In this document: positions 59,620 through 64,000 of the stretch, in pieces
How positions within the stretch are numbered: position 1 is the stretch's first letter
How the letters are laid out: each line of letters opens with the position of its first letter
From: Weissella muntiaci
GTDB taxonomy: Bacteria; Bacillota; Bacilli; Lactobacillales; Lactobacillaceae
Reading direction: 5' to 3'
NCBI RefSeq assembly: GCF_008107635.1
Contig: NZ_SDGZ01000015.1
Location: forward strand, 124,001-188,000
Length of the DNA: 64,000 nucleotides
Translations under genes and position numbers: made by a program
Notes under the pieces: generated by a model
Databases searched by the model: none
What the model saw: the letters and a program-made list of their open reading frames with translations, nothing else
What the model was told of the DNA's origin: nothing

Positions 59620-61047
59620 TTAATTTTTTTGGTAATTAGCCGAATGCCTTCGACTGTACAAAAGATAAAAGATTGCGCCGGCAATTAGCCATGCTATCAT
59701 CAAGAGCTGTGCATCTATATTAAGTGACAATAACAACCCAAATGATGACAAAGCCGCCAAAATTGGTAATACAGGGTAAAACGGTAACTTATATCCTGAA
59801 TGATCAATGTCCTTACGACGTCGTAAGAAAATCACACCAATCGAAGCAACAACGAAAGCAATCAACGTCCCCGCTGATACCAAATTAGCTAAAACAGCAA
59901 CTGGGAAGATCGCACCTAGGATCACACCAACCGCCGTCAACAACCAAACTGCGTTTGTTGGTAGGCCTTTTTTATCAAGCTTGCCCAGCACTTTTGGCAA
60001 CATGCTATCACGTCCAAATGAGTAAACTAGTCGTGAACCACCGACCATTAAACCAATCAAACCAGCAAACATCCCCACTAGAGCAACCAACGATAGCAAG
60101 TTAGCCGTAAACATGTGTCCTGATTGTCGCAAGGCCCATGCAGCAGGCTCAGCATTACCAGCATACATCGAATAATGGAACATACCGGTCAAAACAGCCG
60201 CAACTGCGACGAACAACAGTGTTGCAATAATTAACGTTCCAATAATTGCTTTGGGCATTGTCTTTTGAGCATTCTTGACCTCAGCAGAATTAGCCGCCAA
60301 CATATCAAACCCAAGATAGGCAAAGAATACCTGCGAGGCACCCATCAAGATACCATGCCAACCACCAAAGTTAGTGCCGGCTTTATGAGCCGGAATAAAT
60401 GGTTGCCAGTTTTGCACATGCACAGCTGTTAGTCCAACTGCAATAAAGATCAAAATAACGGCTACTTTACCAATTACCAGCCAGTTTTCAATAATTGCTA
60501 CACCCTTCATACCACGTGCGACTAGATATCCAACCCCAATCAACGCCAGTGCACCAAACAAATCAAACCAAGCTCCAGTTGATAAATTAAATGAAGCACT
60601 AATGGCTGTCGGGATTTTAACCCCTAAACTACCCACAAAGCCCTGAAAGTAAGCTGACCATGACGATGAAACAAGCGCCAATGCCACAACGTACTCGGCC
60701 AAGATTGCCCAACCAACCATCCAGCCAGTAAATTCACCAAAGATTACATTTGCCCATGTGTAGACAGACCCTGCAAACGGCATCGCCGATGCAAACTCAG
60801 AATAAGCCAATGCCGACAATCCAGCAATAATCGCCGCCACAACGAACGACAGCACCACTGCCGGACCAGCATACTCAGCGGCCACAATCCCTGGCATCGT
60901 AAAGATTCCGGCACCCACAACCGTTCCAATACCCATGGCAATCATTTCCTTGGTGCCTAGAACTGGTTTTAACTTACCATCCTTATCCGCATATGTCTGG
61001 GGATCTTCTTTCATCCAAAACTGTGAAAAAAAACTTCTCTGTCCCAT
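59620..61047 (-). CDS. APC family amino acid permease (CAT/YfnA-like)
   Basis: A 475-residue permease with 12 or more helices. MIAMGIGTVVGAGIFTMPGIVAAEYAGPAVVLSF is the APC helix 1 signature and SEFASAMPFAGSVYTWANVIFGEFTGWMVGWAILAEY the helix 3 region of the cationic amino acid transporter branch. Substrate specificity is not readable. The promoter TTGACA-17-TAGAAT (61109-61137) precedes it; RBS GGAGAGAG. Confidence 0.88.
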   Translation of the reverse strand: MGQRSFFSQFWMKEDPQTYADKDGKLKPVLGTKEMIAMGIGTVVGAGIFTMPGIVAAEYAGPAVVLSFVVAAIIAGLSALAYSEFASAMPFAGSVYTWANVIFGEFTGWMVGWAILAEYVVALALVSSSWSAYFQGFVGSLGVKIPTAISASFNLSTGAWFDLFGALALIGVGYLVARGMKGVAIIENWLVIGKVAVILIFIAVGLTAVHVQNWQPFIPAHKAGTNFGGWHGILMGASQVFFAYLGFDMLAANSAEVKNAQKTMPKAIIGTLIIATLLFVAVAAVLTGMFHYSMYAGNAEPAAWALRQSGHMFTANLLSLVALVGMFAGLIGLMVGGSRLVYSFGRDSMLPKVLGKLDKKGLPTNAVWLLTAVGVILGAIFPVAVLANLVSAGTLIAFVVASIGVIFLRRRKDIDHSGYKLPFYPVLPILAALSSFGLLLSLNIDAQLLMIAWLIAGAIFYLLYSRRHSANYQKN

Positions 61048-61108
61048 AAACTCTCTCCATTCAACATCACATCATTATTGCAAATTTTCATTAAAATTTA
61101 ATGTGATA

Positions 61109-61137
61109 ATTCTATAATTTCCCACTATCAATGTCAA
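61109..61137 (-). promoter_or_regulatory. Promoter of the first amino acid permease gene
   Basis: On the minus strand a perfect -35 TTGACA and -10 TAGAAT with 17-base spacing, 62 bases upstream of the start. Confidence 0.7.
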
Positions 61138-61186
61138 GTTTAGCAGTAAGGGTCGAATATACCAGATTTATTTTTATGAAAGAATT

Positions 61187-62518
61187 TTAATTTTTGTTCT
61201 TATGTGCATAATAGAAGTAAACTGGGATTCCGACAATAACGAAGACAAATGACGTCATCACCATCGTAAACTCAGACAACAAAGTGTTGACTCCAATAAA
61301 AATCGCTCCCGCTATCGCAATCAAAGGAATAATCGGATACAGCGGAACTTGGAAAATCTCCGGATCATCATTTAATCCTGCGCGCTTACTTTGCATCCGT
61401 AACTTAAATATCCCCACAAAGACAGCCAAGTAAAACATCCAGATAATGAATACAACCATATCTGACAACCAATTAGCTGCCGCCGTAAAGACCAATCCCA
61501 TTCCAAGACCAGCAGTAATCCACAAGGCCATAAACGGTTCCTGGTATCGATTTAACTTAGCAAAGGCACGTGGCAAAAAGCCGTCTTCAGCCATCGCAAA
61601 CACCATCCGTGGAAATGCCAGCATTTTCCCATTCAATGTTCCCAACATTGAAATCATAATTCCAATTGAAAGTAAACGTCCACCCAAATTACCAAAAGCT
61701 GTGATTGCGACCTTATATGGAACATTATCGCCCAAGCGAACAATTTCATTGGCTGGTAATGAACGATACACACCATATGAAACTCCAACATAGGCCAACA
61801 TCACGACCAAGATTCCAATAATGATTGACCGCGGGATTGTTTTACGCGGGTTCTTCAATTCACCACCCAGATTCGTCAAAGTTGCCCATCCATCATAAGC
61901 AAATAATGTTGCTAAAATTGCCATTCCTAAATTACCGCTGTTTGAGCTACTTGCGACCGTAATCGCATGGTTAAGGGCATGCTCCTTACCAAAGAAAATT
62001 CCAAAAATAATTAAACCAGCAATCGGGATCAACTTAATACTTGTTGTAGCTACTTGGAAAGCCGAAGGAATTCGATTTTCAAGTGAATTCATCCCCGCAA
62101 TTAATGCAATGGTAACTAGTGCAATCCATGGAACATACGCGGTTGAGATTCCAAAGAAGCTTGCAAACAGCAATGCAAAATACGATGCTAGTGCGGCGAC
62201 AATCCCTGGCGCATATATAGCCACCTGTGTCCAACCAGTTAGAAAGCCCCAAAACTTGCCATAAAGTTGTCCAATGTAAACATAAATTCCGCCAGTTTCT
62301 GGAATTCGTGCTCCCACCTCAGCAATCGTCAAACCAGCAGCCAATGTAATCAATCCACCAATAATCCAGGCCATTAATCCCTGAGTTGTGCCACCTGCCT
62401 TAGTCAACACCTCCGCTTGCTTAAAGAAAATTCCAGACCCAATGACGGTACCAATTACAATTGATACCCCAGTCGCCACGCCCATCGTCCGATTCAGTTC
62501 CTTGCCATTCTTATCCAT
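61187..62518 (-). CDS. APC family amino acid permease (LAT/SteT-like)
   Basis: A 443-residue permease. MGVATGVSIVIGTVIGSGIFFKQAEVL and GGIYVYIGQLYGKFWGFLTGWTQVAIYAPGIVAALA place it in the LAT subfamily, whose bacterial example SteT exchanges serine and threonine. Its 5' leader holds a short peptide gene (62640-62702) and a terminator (62547-62608) 25 bases before the RBS, so expression is probably attenuated. GGAG precedes the ATG. Confidence 0.88.
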   Translation of the reverse strand: MDKNGKELNRTMGVATGVSIVIGTVIGSGIFFKQAEVLTKAGGTTQGLMAWIIGGLITLAAGLTIAEVGARIPETGGIYVYIGQLYGKFWGFLTGWTQVAIYAPGIVAALASYFALLFASFFGISTAYVPWIALVTIALIAGMNSLENRIPSAFQVATTSIKLIPIAGLIIFGIFFGKEHALNHAITVASSSNSGNLGMAILATLFAYDGWATLTNLGGELKNPRKTIPRSIIIGILVVMLAYVGVSYGVYRSLPANEIVRLGDNVPYKVAITAFGNLGGRLLSIGIMISMLGTLNGKMLAFPRMVFAMAEDGFLPRAFAKLNRYQEPFMALWITAGLGMGLVFTAAANWLSDMVVFIIWMFYLAVFVGIFKLRMQSKRAGLNDDPEIFQVPLYPIIPLIAIAGAIFIGVNTLLSEFTMVMTSFVFVIVGIPVYFYYAHKNKN

Positions 62519-62546
62519 AACCTAGCTCCTTTTCTATATCAAAACA

Positions 62547-62608
62547 AAAAGCCTTTCAGCCAACCGGTCTGGATTACTCCTACCGGTAAAGTTGGCTGAA
62601 AGGCTTAA
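62547..62608 (-). terminator. Leader terminator (attenuator) of the LAT/SteT-like permease gene
   Basis: AAGCCTTTCAGCCAAC and TTGGCTGAAAGGCTTTTTG form a 15-bp stem, with an internal ACCGGT/ACCGGT helix, and T residues follow on the minus strand. It lies between the leader peptide and the permease, inside the 5' leader. Confidence 0.78.
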
Positions 62609-62639
62609 ATTAGAGTTCTTTTATGTCACGCAAAAGCTC

Positions 62640-62702
62640 TCAACCAATTATAAAAATGGTTGAGCGGGAGGTGATAGTGTTCAAAGTAAGTTGATTATTC
62701 AT
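62640..62702 (-). CDS. Leader peptide of the LAT/SteT-like permease gene (20 residues)
   Basis: A short frame starts with ATG at 62702, preceded by AAAGGGAG at about 9 bases, and ends with TGA at 62640. Four of its 20 residues are Thr, four Ile and two Ser, clustered in the middle and end. A hairpin (CTCAACCA/TGGTTGAG) covers its last codons and stop. Its placement before a terminator fits leader-peptide attenuation by Thr/Ile (or Ser) charging. It could be chance, since the frame is short. Confidence 0.55.
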   Translation of the reverse strand: MNNQLTLNTITSRSTIFIIG

Positions 62703-62799
62703 GGTCAGATTCTCCCTTTCTTTCGTTGATTAGAACTTTATCATTTTATTCAATATATTACAAGGATTTTCTTATTATTCTTTCATCAAGCATCGTCAA

Positions 62800-63717
62800 C
62801 TAATCTACAAAACTTAACACAAGCTTCCCTTTCGGTGCGTGCTTACGCATTTCTTGGTGCGCTTGGCGCAAGTTAGCTAGGTTAAAGTGACTAACTTGAG
62901 CAATTCGAATGTCAACCTTACCTGCCGCAATCAAGTCCAATAAAGCGGCCAATTGGGCCCCTGTTCCTTGCAAGAAAATAAATTCGGCATCAATATCATA
63001 CTGTGCAATCAACGCCTCGTCATAAGCCTGCACCGTTCGCAGCATACCGCCGGCTTTTAAGACCTTTGCTGATTTGATTGAAACGTCACGGCCGATTGTA
63101 TCAAGAACCGCATCAAATTCACTCAATTCCGCCTCATAGTCGCTATGATAATCAACGACGTTAACCGCCCCCAAAGATTGCAAGTAAGCAAAATCAGCTG
63201 GCGAAGCAGTAGCATATACTTCAGCACCCCGCAAAAGGGCAACTTGTACTGCAGCTGAACCAACTGCACCTGCACCACCTTGAATCAAAACCTTCTGTCC
63301 TGATTGTACATCCAGATCTTCAACGATTGCTTGATAACCCATCGCCGCTCCTAAAGTAGCAGCAACGGCCACTGCATCGTTAACCGCCTCAGGAACTAAA
63401 GCTAATGCTGATTGGCCAACAACAACTTCGCTTGCGTAAGTGTGATGATGTCGCGTAGCCGCAACACGATCACCAACCTTAAAAGCCGTGACCGCTTCAC
63501 CAACTGCGATAACATCCCCCACCACACTCGATCCTGGTACAAGTGGCAATTTATCGGCTTCACCCATTTGTCCCATCACAAACTTAACATCATATGGATC
63601 GATTGCTACAGCACGATTTTTAACCAATACTTGCTTCGCCTTCAAAGCTGGTTGCGCCAATTCAACAGCTTGTAAAACATCCACATCGCCAAATGACTTA
63701 ATTTCAATTGCTTCCAT
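62800..63717 (-). CDS. Zinc-free alcohol dehydrogenase-like NADP(H) oxidoreductase (quinone reductase type)
   Basis: A 305-residue MDR-superfamily protein. The GroES-like domain is N-terminal (VLVKNRAVAIDPYDVKFVMGQ, VPGSSVVGDVIAVGEAVTAFKVGDRVAA), and the Rossmann domain carries VLIQGGAGAVGSAAVQVALLRGAEVYATAS. It lacks the structural and catalytic zinc ligands, as in quinone oxidoreductases. RBS GGGAG. Monocistronic. Confidence 0.88.
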   Translation of the reverse strand: MEAIEIKSFGDVDVLQAVELAQPALKAKQVLVKNRAVAIDPYDVKFVMGQMGEADKLPLVPGSSVVGDVIAVGEAVTAFKVGDRVAATRHHHTYASEVVVGQSALALVPEAVNDAVAVAATLGAAMGYQAIVEDLDVQSGQKVLIQGGAGAVGSAAVQVALLRGAEVYATASPADFAYLQSLGAVNVVDYHSDYEAELSEFDAVLDTIGRDVSIKSAKVLKAGGMLRTVQAYDEALIAQYDIDAEFIFLQGTGAQLAALLDLIAAGKVDIRIAQVSHFNLANLRQAHQEMRKHAPKGKLVLSFVD

Positions 63718-63775
63718 GACTTACGCTCCCTTTTTTAATTGATTATACACTAATAAAATGTAAGCGGAATGATTA

Positions 63776-63812
63776 AAAAAAGACGAAGGCAACCAACCAG
63801 TTGCATCCGCCT
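63776..63812 (-). terminator. Terminator of the aquaporin gene
   Basis: An imperfect stem of GGCGGATGCAAC with GTTGCCTTCGTC, followed by seven T residues on the minus strand. Confidence 0.65.
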
Positions 63813-63851
63813 TTCCAAGTTCATAGGCAGAATACCTATCAACCGTATTTT

Positions 63852-64000
63852 TTACTTTTCTGATCCAAGACCGAACTTTGCAATAACGGCTGCCAAAGCA
63901 CCACCTAGCAAAGGTCCTACCAAGTAGGCAGCATAGTTAGCCAATGCAGTCGTTGATCCAACCAAGGCCATTCCCAAAGCTGGTCCGAATGAACGAGCTG
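63852..64000 (-). CDS. MIP family aquaporin/glycerol facilitator (partial, C-terminal 49 codons)
   Basis: Only the end is inside the window. ARSFGPALGMA is the second NPA-box region (the N and P lie just outside), followed by the last membrane helix (AAYLVGPLLGGALAAVIAKF). Water versus glycerol specificity cannot be told from this piece. Confidence 0.85.
   Translation of the reverse strand, partial: ARSFGPALGMALVGSTTALANYAAYLVGPLLGGALAAVIAKFGLGSEK

Overview
The window reads as chromosome of a heterofermentative lactic acid bacterium of the Lactobacillaceae, most likely Weissella or a close Leuconostoc-type relative. The basis is a full-length phosphoketolase gene, low to moderate GC, strong AGGAGG-type ribosome binding sites, an intact adcRACB zinc operon, a MurT/GatD pair and lactobacillar families such as DUF1836, DUF4811 and DUF1129. 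The species call is inference. I see no insertion sequence, prophage, CRISPR array or rRNA operon. Most genes lie on the minus strand.

Layout. 1-4.6 kb: prmC (cut by the window edge), prfA, tdk, then gatD-murT (peptidoglycan amidation). 4.7-11.6 kb: a copper regulon split in two, with copY at 4.8 kb and copB at 11.6 kb, each preceded by a TACAnnTGTA operator. Between them lie a surface-protein gene cut in two by one in-frame TAG, a TetR gene and an XRE gene. 11.7-20.9 kb: manA, a MucBP/SH3-like protein, a heterodimeric ABC exporter, a PadR/DUF4097 pair, hflX and a histidine phosphatase. 21.1-21.3 kb: two tRNA-Glu(CTC) genes, then exoA. 22.3-30 kb: a DUF4811 protein, phosphoketolase, a GntR regulator, an HD hydrolase, an M50-type protease, a YbaK deacylase, a 50-residue membrane protein and galM. 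30.2-37.4 kb: an ABC-F protein, a DHA2 exporter, adcRACB and a DUF975 protein. 37.6-40.6 kb: tRNA-Tyr/tRNA-Gln sets on both sides of a divergent LysR/old-yellow-enzyme pair. 40.6-45.6 kb: a phosphoesterase, a peptide transporter, DUF1836, an MFS carrier and an OsmC/Ohr protein. 45.7-52.0 kb: a long minus-strand run rsmG-parA-parB-DUF951-ychF-DUF1129-two-component system. 52.2-54.9 kb: a thiol/quinone-stress type hydrolase-dioxygenase operon and a MerR regulator. 55.0-57.0 kb: a CiaRH-like two-component system. 57.4-64 kb: an unrecognised protein, a YdbC protein, asparaginase, two amino acid permeases, a quinone-reductase-like protein and the end of an aquaporin gene.

The most interesting non-coding signals are two. 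(a) At 57.09-57.28 kb there is a roughly 190-nt minus-strand RNA with its own promoter and terminator, several hairpins, and two mutually exclusive hairpins that hide or free a strong Shine-Dalgarno sequence. (b) At 62.55-62.70 kb a leader upstream of an amino acid permease encodes a 20-residue peptide rich in Thr and Ile, followed by a terminator; this looks like transcription attenuation. Other points: a MurT whose four zinc-ribbon cysteines are all replaced, a 16-bp operator shared by two drug-exporter promoters, a third copper-box-like site in front of the old yellow enzyme gene, and an apparent duplication of a Tyr-Gln tRNA pair.
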